In this document: positions 32,735 to 40,976 of the stretch, one piece after another
How the letters are laid out: each line of letters starts with the position of its first letter
How positions within the stretch are numbered: the first letter of the stretch is position 1
Source: Micromonospora rhizosphaerae
GTDB lineage: Bacteria; Actinomycetota; Actinomycetes; Mycobacteriales; Micromonosporaceae
DNA length: 64,000 nucleotides
NCBI RefSeq assembly: GCF_900091465.1
Contig: NZ_FMHV01000002.1
Coordinates: 5,084,001-5,148,000 of the forward strand
Direction: 5' to 3'
Position numbers and translations under genes: made by a program
The notes under the pieces: generated by a model
What the model saw: the letters and a program-made list of their open reading frames with translations, nothing else
What the model was told of the DNA's origin: nothing
Databases searched by the model: none

Positions 32735-35014
32735 ATGGGTCTGGCCAGCGTGGGGCGGGTGCACGTCCGCGTCGAGGGCATCGTGCAGGGGGTCGGCTTC
32801 CGGCCGTTCGTGCACGCGCTGGCCACGGAGTACAACCTGGCCGGGTTCGTCGGCAACGACACGGCCGGCGTCTTCGTCGAGGTCGAAGGGGACGGGGACC
32901 ACCTGGCCGCCTTCGTGACGGACCTCAGCCGCCGGGCACCGACGCTCGCCCAGGTGGAGCGGATCACCACCGAAGCGCTCCCGCCGACGGGGCAGCCCGG
33001 CTTCACCATCGTCACCAGCGTCACCGGCGCCGGCCGGGAGGCATTGATCTCCCCGGACACCGCCACCTGCCCGGACTGCCTGGCGGAGCTCTCCGATCCG
33101 ACGGACCGGCGCCACGGCTACCCGTTCACGAACTGCACCAACTGCGGCCCGCGGTTCACCATCGTCGAGGACGTTCCGTACGACCGCGGCACCACCACGA
33201 TGGCCGAGTTTCCGCTCTGCGCCGGCTGCGCCGCCGAGTACGCAGACCCGGGAGACCGCCGCTTCCACGCCGAGCCGGTGTGCTGCCCGCTGTGCGGACC
33301 CGCCCTGCGGCTCGTCGACGCCGACGGCGACCCGATTTCCGGCGATCCCGTGGACAGCGCCGTTCGGTGGCTGCGGAACGGCCGGATCGTCGCGGTCAAG
33401 GGCCTGGGCGGCTACCACCTGGCCGCCCGGGCCGACGACGAACGGGCCGTTTCGACGCTGCGCGCCCGCAAGCACCGCGAGGAGAAACCGTTCGCCGTGA
33501 TGGCCGCCGACCTCCGGGCGGCACGCGCCCTGGTCGACGTGCTGCCGGCGGCCGTGCCGGTGCTCACCGGCGCCCGCCGTCCCATCGTGCTGCTGCCACG
33601 CCGCGCCGACGCCCCGGTCGCCCCGTCGGTGGCGCCGGGCAACCGCGACCTGGGCGTCATGTTGCCGTACACGCCGCTGCACCACCTGCTGCTCGCGCGG
33701 CTCGGCATGCCGATCGTGCTGACCAGCGGCAATGTCTCCGACGAACCGATCGCCCACCGGGACGACGACGCCCGGCAGCGGCTGGCCCGGATCGCCGACG
33801 GTTTCCTGATGCACGACCGGCGCATCCACGTCCGGACCGACGACTCGGTGGTGCGCGTGTTCCGGGATCGTGAGCTGCCGGTGCGGCGGTCCCGTGGTTA
33901 CGTGCCCGCGCCGGTGACGGTGCCGTGGCGGTTCGACCGGCCGGTGCTGGCGTGCGGCGCGGAGTTGAAGAACACGTTCTGCGTGGCGAAGGGCCGGCGG
34001 GCGTTCGTGTCGCACCACATCGGCGACCTGGAGAACTACGAGACGTTGCGCGCCTTCACCGACGGGATCCAGCACTTCACCCGGCTCTTCGACGTCCGAC
34101 CGGAGGTCGTCGCCCATGACCTGCATCCCGAGTACCTGTCGACGAAGTACGCCCTGCAGCGCGACGACGTCGAACTGGTCGGCGTGCAGCACCACCACGC
34201 CCACATCGCGTCCTGCCTGGCCGACAACGGCGAACGCGGCCCGGTGATCGGCGTCGCCTTCGACGGTCTCGGGTTCGGCCCGGACGGCACCCTCTGGGGA
34301 GGTGAGCTGCTCGTCGCGGACCTGGCCGGGTTCGAGCGGGTCGGCCACCTGGGCGCGGTGCCGATGCCGGGCGGGGTCGCGGCGGTACGCGAGCCGTGGC
34401 GGATGGCGGCGGCCTACCTCGACGAGATCTACGGCGACGCCGTGCCCGACCTGGAGCTGGTGCGGCGGCACGAGCGGCGGTGGCCCGCGGTGGTGGCCCT
34501 GGCGCGGAGCGGGACGAACTCGCCGCGTACCTCGAGCGCGGGCCGGCTGTTCGACGCCGTCTCGGCGATCCTCGGCCTGCGCGACCGCATCACGTACGAG
34601 GGGCAGGCCGCGATCACCCTGGAGCAGCGGGCCCATCCCGACGAGCGCGGCGGCTACCGGATCGAGGTGACCGGACCGGTCCCGCTCCTGGACATCGGAC
34701 GCGGGCTGGTCCGGTGCGTGGTCGACGACCTGCTCGCCAAGGTGGACCCCGGCCGGATCGCCGCGCGTTTCCACCACGGCCTGGCGGACGCCGTGGTACG
34801 GGCGGCGGCATCGGTGCGGGACAGCACGGGTCTGGCCACCGTCGCGCTCTCCGGCGGCGTCTTCCAGAACGTGCTGCTGCTCCATCAGGTGGTGTGCGGG
34901 CTGGAGGAGGACGGCTTCCGGGTGCTCGTGCACTCGCGGGTGCCGCCCAACGACGGCGGCATCTCTCTCGGCCAGGCCGCGGTGGCCGCGGCCCGAGCCG
35001 TTCCCGCCACCTGA
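32735..35014 (+). CDS. hypF: [NiFe]-hydrogenase maturation carbamoyltransferase
   Basis: A 759-aa HypF. The domains in order are an acylphosphatase domain (residues about 8-95, VEGIVQGVGFRPFVHAL), two Cys4 zinc-finger-like repeats (CPDCLAEL, CTNCGPRF, CAGCAAEY, CCPLCGP), a YrdC-like domain (KGLGGYHLAARADDERAV) and the Kae1-like C-terminal domain (FVSHHIGDLENYET, HHHAHIASC, GVAFDGLGFGPDG, LSGGVFQNVLL). It makes the carbamoyl-AMP used for the CN ligands of the NiFe site and passes the group to HypE. Full length. The stop converges on hypE with 13 nt between them. Confidence 0.96.
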   Translation: MGLASVGRVHVRVEGIVQGVGFRPFVHALATEYNLAGFVGNDTAGVFVEVEGDGDHLAAFVTDLSRRAPTLAQVERITTEALPPTGQPGFTIVTSVTGAGREALISPDTATCPDCLAELSDPTDRRHGYPFTNCTNCGPRFTIVEDVPYDRGTTTMAEFPLCAGCAAEYADPGDRRFHAEPVCCPLCGPALRLVDADGDPISGDPVDSAVRWLRNGRIVAVKGLGGYHLAARADDERAVSTLRARKHREEKPFAVMAADLRAARALVDVLPAAVPVLTGARRPIVLLPRRADAPVAPSVAPGNRDLGVMLPYTPLHHLLLARLGMPIVLTSGNVSDEPIAHRDDDARQRLARIADGFLMHDRRIHVRTDDSVVRVFRDRELPVRRSRGYVPAPVTVPWRFDRPVLACGAELKNTFCVAKGRRAFVSHHIGDLENYETLRAFTDGIQHFTRLFDVRPEVVAHDLHPEYLSTKYALQRDDVELVGVQHHHAHIASCLADNGERGPVIGVAFDGLGFGPDGTLWGGELLVADLAGFERVGHLGAVPMPGGVAAVREPWRMAAAYLDEIYGDAVPDLELVRRHERRWPAVVALARSGTNSPRTSSAGRLFDAVSAILGLRDRITYEGQAAITLEQRAHPDERGGYRIEVTGPVPLLDIGRGLVRCVVDDLLAKVDPGRIAARFHHGLADAVVRAAASVRDSTGLATVALSGGVFQNVLLLHQVVCGLEEDGFRVLVHSRVPPNDGGISLGQAAVAAARAVPAT

Positions 35015-35027
35015 CGCCGGACCGCGG

Positions 35028-36179
35028 TCAGCAGATGCGGGGCAGCGGATCCCCGACCAGCATGTCCACGACCCGCGTGCCGCCGAACGCCGTGTGGAGC
35101 AGCACCATCCCGGGCGGGTCGGCGGTAACCCGGCCGATGATCGCCGCGCCGTCGCCGAGCGGTTGACCGCGCAGCGCCGCCAGGGCGGCCTCCGCCTGCG
35201 CGCCGTCCACCACGGCGACGAAGCGTCCCTCGCAGGCCACGTAGAGCGGGTCGATGCCGAGCAGTTCGCAGGCGCCGGTCACGGCGGGACGCACCGGCAC
35301 CGCGGCCTCGTCGACGACGACCGCGACCCGCGCCGCCTGCGCCACCTCGTTGAGGATGGTGGCCACCCCGCCCCGGGTGGCGTCGCGCAGCAGCCGTACC
35401 CCGGGAGCCGCGTCCAGCAGGGCGCTCACCAGACCGTGCAGCGCCGCGGTGTCCGAGGCGAGGTCGGCTTCGAGGTCCAGCTCGCCGCGGGCGAGCATGA
35501 TCGTGACGCCGTGATCGCCGATCGGCCCGGAGACGATGACCGCGTCGCCCGGGCGGATGCGCGAGGTGCCCAGCGTCACCGGCCGCTCCAGCACCCCGAC
35601 CCCCGCCGTGTTGATGTAGCAGCCGTCGGCCTTGCCCCGCTGCACCACCTTCGTGTCCCCGGTGACCACCTGTACGCCGGCGCACTCCGCCGCGCGGGCC
35701 ATCGAGGTGGCGATCCGCTGCAGGTCGGCGACGGGAAAGCCCTCCTCGAGGATGAACCCGGCCGCCAGGTACAACGGACGGGCTCCGCTGACCGCGAGGT
35801 CGTTGACCGTGCCGTTGACGGCGAGATCGCCGATGTCCCCACCGCGGAAGAACAGCGGCGACACCACGTACGAGTCGGTGGTGAAGGCCAGCCGGCCGCC
35901 TCCCACCGAGAGCACCGCGCCGTCGTCGAGCGCCTCCAGTGTCGGGTTGCGGAACGCCTCGACGAACAGCCCTTCGACCAGGGTGTGCGTCGCCTTCCCG
36001 CCCGCGCCGTGGGCGAGCGTGACCCGGCTCTCCCTGATCTTCGGCGCGCGCCGGCGGGCCCGTTCGATGCGCTCCAGCACCTGCTGCTCCGGCGACAGCC
36101 GCCCGGTTTCCCGATCTGTCGTCGCCTCGGCCTCGGCCACCGCGCGCTCGGCCCATTCGGCGGTGCGTTCGGTCGTCAT
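35028..36179 (-). CDS. hypE: Hydrogenase maturation protein HypE
   Basis: A 383-aa AIR-synthase-related enzyme. LAHGAGGKATHTLVEGLF, DDGAVLSVGGGRLAFTTDSYVVSPLFFRGGDIG, RDATRGGVATILNEVA and the last residues PRIC are all diagnostic. The terminal Cys accepts the carbamoyl group from HypF and is dehydrated to the thiocyanate that provides CN. An N-terminal extension of about 40 residues precedes the conserved part. It overlaps the hypD stop (ATGA), so translation is coupled. Last gene of the minus-strand hydrogenase operon. Confidence 0.95.
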   Translation of the reverse strand: MTTERTAEWAERAVAEAEATTDRETGRLSPEQQVLERIERARRRAPKIRESRVTLAHGAGGKATHTLVEGLFVEAFRNPTLEALDDGAVLSVGGGRLAFTTDSYVVSPLFFRGGDIGDLAVNGTVNDLAVSGARPLYLAAGFILEEGFPVADLQRIATSMARAAECAGVQVVTGDTKVVQRGKADGCYINTAGVGVLERPVTLGTSRIRPGDAVIVSGPIGDHGVTIMLARGELDLEADLASDTAALHGLVSALLDAAPGVRLLRDATRGGVATILNEVAQAARVAVVVDEAAVPVRPAVTGACELLGIDPLYVACEGRFVAVVDGAQAEAALAALRGQPLGDGAAIIGRVTADPPGMVLLHTAFGGTRVVDMLVGDPLPRIC

Positions 36180-37303
36180 ATCCGCGCCGCCTCCACCAAT
36201 CGCTGCCGACTGAAGCGGCCGAAGTTGTAGTAGGCCGCGCACGCGCCCTCCGACGACACCATGCACGTGCCGATGGGCGTCTCCGGCGTACATGCGGTGC
36301 CGAACACCTTGCACTCCCAGGGCTTGAGCACACCCTTGAGCACCTCGCCACACTGGCAGGCCTTCGGGTCCGCCACGCGCACCCCGGGTACGTCGAAGAG
36401 CCGCTCGGCGTCGTACGCCGCGTACTCGTCCCGCATCCGCAGCGCGGAGTGCGAGATGAAGCCGAGGCCGCGCCACTCGAAGTACGGCCGCAGCTGCATG
36501 ACCTGGCCGATCGCCTCCAGCGCCCGCAGGTTGCCGTCCCAGGGCACCACCCGGGTGTACTGGTTCTCCACCTCGCAGCGGCCGTCGGCAAGCTGCTTCA
36601 GCAGCATGAAGACCGACTGCAGGAGATCCAGCGGCTCGAACCCGGCACACACCAGCGGCTTGCCGTAGTCGCGGGCGATGAACTCGTACGGCCGGCAGCC
36701 GATGACGGTGGAGACGTGCCCGGGCCCCAGGAAGCCGTCGAGACGCAGGTCCGGTGAGTCGAGGATCGCCTTGATCGCCGGAAGGATGGTGACGTGGTTG
36801 CAGAAGACCGAGAAGTTGTCGACCCCTTCGGCGGCCGCCCGCAGCACGGTCATCGCGGTCGACGGCGAGGTGGTCTCGAACCCGATCGCCATGAAGACGA
36901 CCTTGCGGTCCGGGTTGCTCCGCGCGATTTTCAGGGCGTCCAGCGGGGAGTACACCATCCGGATGTCCGCACCGGCCGCCTTGGCGTCCAGGAACGAGCC
37001 GTTCCCGCCCGGGACCCGCATCATGTCGCCGAACGCCGTCATGATGACGCCCGGCTCGTTGGCGATGGCGATGGCGTCGTCCACCCGGCCCATCGGGATC
37101 ACGCAGACCGGGCAGCCCGGCCCGTGCACGAGCGAGACGTTCTCCGGCAGGTAGTCCTCCAGCCCGTGCTTGTAGATGGTGTGCGTGTGCCCGCCGCAGA
37201 CCTCCATGAACTTGTACTGCCGCCCCGGCTCGCACAACGCGGCGATCTGGGTGGCCAACGCCTGAGCCTTGTCCGCGTCGCGGTACTCGTCGACGAAACG
37301 CAT
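36176..37303 (-). CDS. hypD: Hydrogenase maturation protein HypD
   Basis: A 375-aa Fe-S scaffold. The conserved Cys motif of the CN-transfer centre is MEVCGGHTHTIYKHG (Cys36), followed by GPGCPVCVIPMGRVD (Cys64, Cys67). The C-terminal half has CQCGEVLKGVLKPWECKVFGTACTPETP with the [4Fe-4S] ligands. With HypC it builds the Fe(CN)2CO moiety. ATG at 37303, with GGGGGTGACC upstream; hypC lies 11 nt before it. Confidence 0.95.
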   Translation of the reverse strand: MRFVDEYRDADKAQALATQIAALCEPGRQYKFMEVCGGHTHTIYKHGLEDYLPENVSLVHGPGCPVCVIPMGRVDDAIAIANEPGVIMTAFGDMMRVPGGNGSFLDAKAAGADIRMVYSPLDALKIARSNPDRKVVFMAIGFETTSPSTAMTVLRAAAEGVDNFSVFCNHVTILPAIKAILDSPDLRLDGFLGPGHVSTVIGCRPYEFIARDYGKPLVCAGFEPLDLLQSVFMLLKQLADGRCEVENQYTRVVPWDGNLRALEAIGQVMQLRPYFEWRGLGFISHSALRMRDEYAAYDAERLFDVPGVRVADPKACQCGEVLKGVLKPWECKVFGTACTPETPIGTCMVSSEGACAAYYNFGRFSRQRLVEAARI

Positions 37304-37314
37304 CTGGTCACCCC

Positions 37315-37587
37315 CTAGCTGATGTCGGATTCGGCGAGCGCCTGCAACTCGTCGGTGTACGCCTGTCCGAGGCCTTCCAGCATCGCCAATGTGGCGGCCG
37401 CCTCGGCTTCATCGATCTTGGACATGGCGAACCCGACGTGGACGAGCACCCAGTCGCCGATGCCCACCTGGTCCGCACCGAGCAGGCCGATGTTGATAGC
37501 GCGCCGAACGCCCACGACGGCGACGACGGCGAGATCGTCGTGGCCGGCCTTGATCTCCACGATCTCGCCCGGGATACCTAGACACAT
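37315..37587 (-). CDS. hypC: Hydrogenase maturation chaperone HypC
   Basis: A 90-aa HypC. It begins MCLGIPGEIVEI, with the essential Cys2 exposed after Met removal, and contains VGDWVLVHVGFAMSKIDEAEA at its C-terminal end. The longer frame upstream is not HypC-like, so the internal ATG at 37587 is used. It lies between a tiny membrane-protein gene and hypD. Confidence 0.93.
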   Translation of the reverse strand: MCLGIPGEIVEIKAGHDDLAVVAVVGVRRAINIGLLGADQVGIGDWVLVHVGFAMSKIDEAEAAATLAMLEGLGQAYTDELQALAESDIS

Positions 37588-37609
37588 CGGCTCGTCCGGC
37601 CTTCCAGGC

Positions 37610-37720
37610 TCACATTCTTTCGATCTTGATGTAGCGCCGCAGCGCGGGTAGTTCCTTCCAGAACACCGAGACGGCAATCGCCCCGGCCAGCCCGGCCAGC
37701 AGCCTCCACTGTCTCCGCAT
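37610..37720 (-). CDS. 36-aa single-pass small protein (DUF6893-like)
   Basis: A very short gene. The peptide begins MRRQWRLLAGLAGAIAV, is hydrophobic over residues 6-20, then has FWKELPALRRYIKIERM. This resembles the tiny DUF6893 'small proteins' of actinobacteria, basic with one membrane segment and an R-Y-I/L-K-I tail. The start is supported by a near-perfect Shine-Dalgarno sequence, GAGGAGGTGAG, a few nt upstream. It is in the operon between DUF5947 and hypC, so it is probably translated with the hydrogenase genes. Function unknown. Confidence 0.68.
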   Translation of the reverse strand: MRRQWRLLAGLAGAIAVSVFWKELPALRRYIKIERM

Positions 37721-37748
37721 CGCTCACCTCCTCGGGTCCCACCGACGC

Positions 37749-37952
37749 TCAGCCGGGCGGCAGGTTCGGCATGATCGGCAGGATCGGGTCGTGCTTCTTC
37801 GGCTGGATGCCCGTCGAACGGCGGGCGTCCACCGTCCCGTCGGCGTGGTGGCCCGCCTGCCTCCTCCGCACCGAGTTACCCTCCTCCACACCCTTGGTGT
37901 GGGCCGGGGCGTCGAGCTCGACATCCGGTTTGCCCACCCGGATCTCACCCAT
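37749..37952 (-). CDS. Possible separate 67-aa hydrogenase-cluster protein (internal start)
   Basis: The C-terminal 67 codons of the DUF5947 frame could start independently at the ATG at 37952, which has a near-ideal GAAGGAGGA Shine-Dalgarno sequence. The product is hydrophilic and Pro/His-rich (AGHHADGTVDARRSTG, ILPIMPNLPPG), without membrane segments. It may be translated both alone and as the tail of the upstream protein. Function unknown. Confidence 0.5.
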   Translation of the reverse strand: MGEIRVGKPDVELDAPAHTKGVEEGNSVRRRQAGHHADGTVDARRSTGIQPKKHDPILPIMPNLPPG

Positions 37953-38582
37953 CCCTGCTCCTCCTTCCTCAAAGGTCATCCGTGGATCGGCCACTCGCCG
38001 GCCGAGGTCGTCGAAGAACCGGGCGATCTCCCGCCACACGTTGCTTCCCCCCGACAGCCCGCCCCAGTTCTGCCGGATCACCGCCACGAGCCGGTAACAG
38101 TCCTCGACCGGCACAATCCAGTGCTGATCGCGGCCGGACCGGTAGCCGGTCCAGATCAGAAACCCCTCGACCAGCGGTCTCAGCTCGGACAGCGCCGGCG
38201 AGCGCGCCTCGACGCTGCGCCAGGCGGAAGCGGTGACCTCCGACTGGGTCGTCCCGAGCGGGCCGGGATAGTGTGCCACCACTCGGCCGTTGCCCTGCTT
38301 GACGAAGAACGCCAGGCCGACCGGCACGTTCAGCGGCTCGACCGGGACCTCCGCCAGCCGGGTCCGGTGGGTGGGGACGAGCCGGTACCGGACGCCACCC
38401 GCCGCGTCGCGGTCGAAGAGCAGCGAGCACGGCGTGCAGGCGCACATCAGGGTGCCGTCCTGCTCGTCCAGCAGGTGCCGGTGCTCCGGACCGACCGCGC
38501 CGGCGCACAATCCGCAGCACTCGACCCGGGCGGCGCGTTCCGCCGCGCGACGGATCGTCCGCCGCAGCGCGCCCGCCGTCAT
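37749..38582 (-). CDS. DUF5947 protein fused in frame to a short C-terminal protein
   Basis: A 277-aa open frame. Residues 1-210 match the DUF5947 family of actinobacterial hydrogenase clusters (CCGLCAGAVGPEHRHLLDEQ, CACTPCSLLFDRDAAGG, FFVKQGNGRVVAHYPGP), with two Cys pairs that may hold a metal. The last 67 residues (MGEIRVGKPDVELDAPAH... IMPNLPPG) look like a separate small conserved protein of the same clusters. No stop lies between them, but an excellent RBS (GAAGGAGGA) sits 7 nt before the ATG at 37952. So both a fusion and internal initiation are possible. It overlaps the NifU-like gene by 4 nt. Confidence 0.75.
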   Translation of the reverse strand: MTAGALRRTIRRAAERAARVECCGLCAGAVGPEHRHLLDEQDGTLMCACTPCSLLFDRDAAGGVRYRLVPTHRTRLAEVPVEPLNVPVGLAFFVKQGNGRVVAHYPGPLGTTQSEVTASAWRSVEARSPALSELRPLVEGFLIWTGYRSGRDQHWIVPVEDCYRLVAVIRQNWGGLSGGSNVWREIARFFDDLGRRVADPRMTFEEGGAGMGEIRVGKPDVELDAPAHTKGVEEGNSVRRRQAGHHADGTVDARRSTGIQPKKHDPILPIMPNLPPG

Positions 38583-39184
38583 CCGGCGCCGCCTCTGGCA
38601 AGCGGCTGCGCGGACCCCTGAGCGGCACGCATCGCGCCATCGTCGGCGTCGGGCCGGCGCCGCACTGCGGTGACCGGGATCAGCGCCGGAGCCGGCTCCG
38701 GGGCGACCACATGGACGCCGGACAGCTCCGGTGCAACCGTCAGCACCTGCTCCCGGATCAGGTCGTGCAGCGCCGTGCCGCAGCCGCCGCAGGAGCGCGA
38801 CGACACGCTGATCCTCGCCACCACGTCCCGCACCTCCACCAGCTCGGCCTCGGCTCCCTGGGAGCGCAGCTGGGCCCGCAGGTCGTCGAGCGCCCGGGCG
38901 ACCCGCCGCTCGGCCGGATCGGGATGGATGCAATGCAGCAGCAGGAGGTGCCGCAGCAACTCGTCCCCGGTGAGCCCGTCGAGCAGGCGGGGGCTGCCGG
39001 CGGCGAGATCGGCGACGCGGGCCAGCGCCTCCCCGTACACCTCGGTCAGGGTCTCGACGGCCTCCATCGCCAGCTCCGCGGTGCGGCCGGGGATCCGCTC
39101 CAGCTGGCCGAGCACGTCGTCCAGCCGGGCCAGGCGAGGCTCGACGGCCGCGTCGTCGAGGCGTCGGACATCCGGCTCAGCCAT
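38579..39184 (-). CDS. NifU-like Fe-S scaffold-domain protein of the hydrogenase cluster
   Basis: A 201-aa protein. The N-terminal ~110 residues are helical (LLRHLLLLHCIHPDPAERRVARALDDL). From about residue 115 there is a NifU C-terminal-like domain with the Fe-S binding pair SCGGCGTALHDLIREQV. The C-terminal tail is low-complexity. It could deliver iron-sulfur clusters to the three-cluster small subunit. It overlaps the end of the large-subunit gene by 8 nt and the DUF5947 start by 4 nt, so translation is tightly coupled. Confidence 0.85.
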   Translation of the reverse strand: MAEPDVRRLDDAAVEPRLARLDDVLGQLERIPGRTAELAMEAVETLTEVYGEALARVADLAAGSPRLLDGLTGDELLRHLLLLHCIHPDPAERRVARALDDLRAQLRSQGAEAELVEVRDVVARISVSSRSCGGCGTALHDLIREQVLTVAPELSGVHVVAPEPAPALIPVTAVRRRPDADDGAMRAAQGSAQPLARGGAG

Positions 39185-40976
39185 GGGAGGCGCCGAACAT
39201 CGGCGAGTGGATCTTTTTGAGGGTACGGCCGCCGCCGACGTACATGTGCACGCCGCACGGCAGGCAGGGGTCGAAGCTGCGGACCGCTCGCATGATGTCG
39301 ACGCCCTTGAAGGTGTCCGGCCCGTTCTCCTCGAAGATGGGGGTGTTCTGGATCGCGTCCTCGTACGGCCCCGGCGTGCCGAAGCTGTCGCGGGGGCTGG
39401 CGTTCCACGGCGTCGGCGGGTACGGATGGTAGTTGGCGATCTTCCTGTCCCTGATCACGATGTGGTGCGACAGGGTGCCCCGCACCGCCTCGTGGAAGCC
39501 GCAGCCGATGGCCTCGTCCGGCACATCGAACTCGGCGAAGACCCGCATGTCGCCGCCGCGCATCCGCTCCATCGCCCGCTCCAGGAAGTACAGCGACATC
39601 GCCGCCGCGTACGCGATGAAGTAGGCCCGGGCGCGGTCCCGCTCCAGGGCGTTCGACCACCGCGGGATCTTCCATTCGAGGGTCGTCGCCGGCAGCCGAT
39701 CGCTCTTCGGCAGGGAGATCAGCACGCTGTGCCCGGTCGACTTGACGTACGGCGTCTCCACCAGCTTGGCCAGGGCGGTGACGTAGAGCCGGGCGAAAGG
39801 GCCACCGCCGGTGTCCAGCGCGAGGTGCTCCCCGCTGGTCTTGTCGAACCAGCGCGGGCTCATCACCCAGCTGTACTTGTCGCCGAAGTCGCGCTTCTGC
39901 GGGTCCGGCAGCGTCGTCTGGTTCCAGGGGTGGCGGATGTCGACCGGGTTGCCGAGCGGGTCGTAGTTGACGAACGGCTCCTCCTCACCCACCCAGTCCT
40001 TGTAGTAGGAGCTGCCGAGCAGGATGCGGATGCCGAGGTTGATGTCGACGAGGTCCGTGGTGAGCAGCTTGCCGTCGACGACGATGCCGGGACTGACGTG
40101 CATCGCGCGTCCCCAGTTGGTCATGTGCTCGTAGCGGTAGTCCACCACATCGGGGTTCTGGAACGCGCCCCAGCAGCCGAGCAGGACCCGGCGGCGGCCG
40201 ACCTCCTCGTAGCCGGGCAGGGCCTCGTACCAGAAGTTGAAGACGTCGTCGTTCATCGCGATGGCCTGCTTGACGAAGTCCAGGATGCGGATCAGCCGGC
40301 TGAGGTAGTCGGTGAAGAGCGTCGGCTCGGGCATGGTGCCGACCCCACCCGGGTACACCGTCGACGGGTGCACGTGCCGGCCCTCCATCATGCAGAACAT
40401 CTCCCGGGTGATCCGGCTGACCTTCAGCGCCTCCCGGTAGACCGCGCCCTCGAACGGGTTGTAGGCCCGCATGATGTCGGCGATCGTCCGGTAGCCGTGA
40501 ATGTCCCGACCGGGCGCCTCGGTGTTCTCGGCCCGGGCGAGGACGCTCGGGTTGGTCTGCTTGACCATCGCCTCACAGAAGTCGACGAAGACGAGATTGT
40601 CCTGGAAGAGCGTGTGGTCGAACATGTACTCCGCGGCCTCGCCGAGATTGATGATCCACTCGGCCAGCGGCGGCGTCTTGATGCCGTACGCCATGTTCTG
40701 CGCGTAGACGGAGCAGGTGGTGTGGTTGTCGCCGCAGATGCCGCAGATCCGGCTGGTGATGAAGCCGGCGTCGCGCGGATCCTTGCCCTTCATGAACACG
40801 GAGTAGCCGCGGAACAGCGACGACGTGGTGTGGCACTCGGCGACCACCCGGTTCGCGAAGTCGATCTTCGTGTAGACGCCGAGATTGCCGATGATCCGGG
40901 TGATCGGATCCCACGCCATCTCCACCAGCTCGCCGGGCTTCTTGCCGGCGGCCGGCTTCGCTTTTGTCGCTGTCAC
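39177..40976 (-). CDS. hhyL: [NiFe]-hydrogenase large subunit, group 1h type
   Basis: A 599-aa catalytic subunit of a membrane-associated, oxygen-tolerant uptake hydrogenase. The active-site Cys pairs are in SRICGICGDNHTT (Cys78, Cys81) and DPCLPCGVH (Cys571, Cys574). Twenty-two residues follow His577, the usual maturation cleavage position, so endoproteolysis after Ni insertion is expected; a protease gene lies in the operon. The sequence pattern is that of the actinobacterial high-affinity group 1h, which consumes atmospheric H2. The ATG overlaps the small-subunit stop (ATGA). Confidence 0.95.
   Translation of the reverse strand: MTATKAKPAAGKKPGELVEMAWDPITRIIGNLGVYTKIDFANRVVAECHTTSSLFRGYSVFMKGKDPRDAGFITSRICGICGDNHTTCSVYAQNMAYGIKTPPLAEWIINLGEAAEYMFDHTLFQDNLVFVDFCEAMVKQTNPSVLARAENTEAPGRDIHGYRTIADIMRAYNPFEGAVYREALKVSRITREMFCMMEGRHVHPSTVYPGGVGTMPEPTLFTDYLSRLIRILDFVKQAIAMNDDVFNFWYEALPGYEEVGRRRVLLGCWGAFQNPDVVDYRYEHMTNWGRAMHVSPGIVVDGKLLTTDLVDINLGIRILLGSSYYKDWVGEEEPFVNYDPLGNPVDIRHPWNQTTLPDPQKRDFGDKYSWVMSPRWFDKTSGEHLALDTGGGPFARLYVTALAKLVETPYVKSTGHSVLISLPKSDRLPATTLEWKIPRWSNALERDRARAYFIAYAAAMSLYFLERAMERMRGGDMRVFAEFDVPDEAIGCGFHEAVRGTLSHHIVIRDRKIANYHPYPPTPWNASPRDSFGTPGPYEDAIQNTPIFEENGPDTFKGVDIMRAVRSFDPCLPCGVHMYVGGGRTLKKIHSPMFGASHG

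Noticed and set aside
31718..34933. 1071-aa open frame on the minus strand across the SIS/HypC-like/hypF genes
   Set aside because: It is antisense to genes with clear motifs (HypF, SIS), consists of low-complexity Arg/Gly/Val/His-rich sequence, and is a GC-bias shadow.
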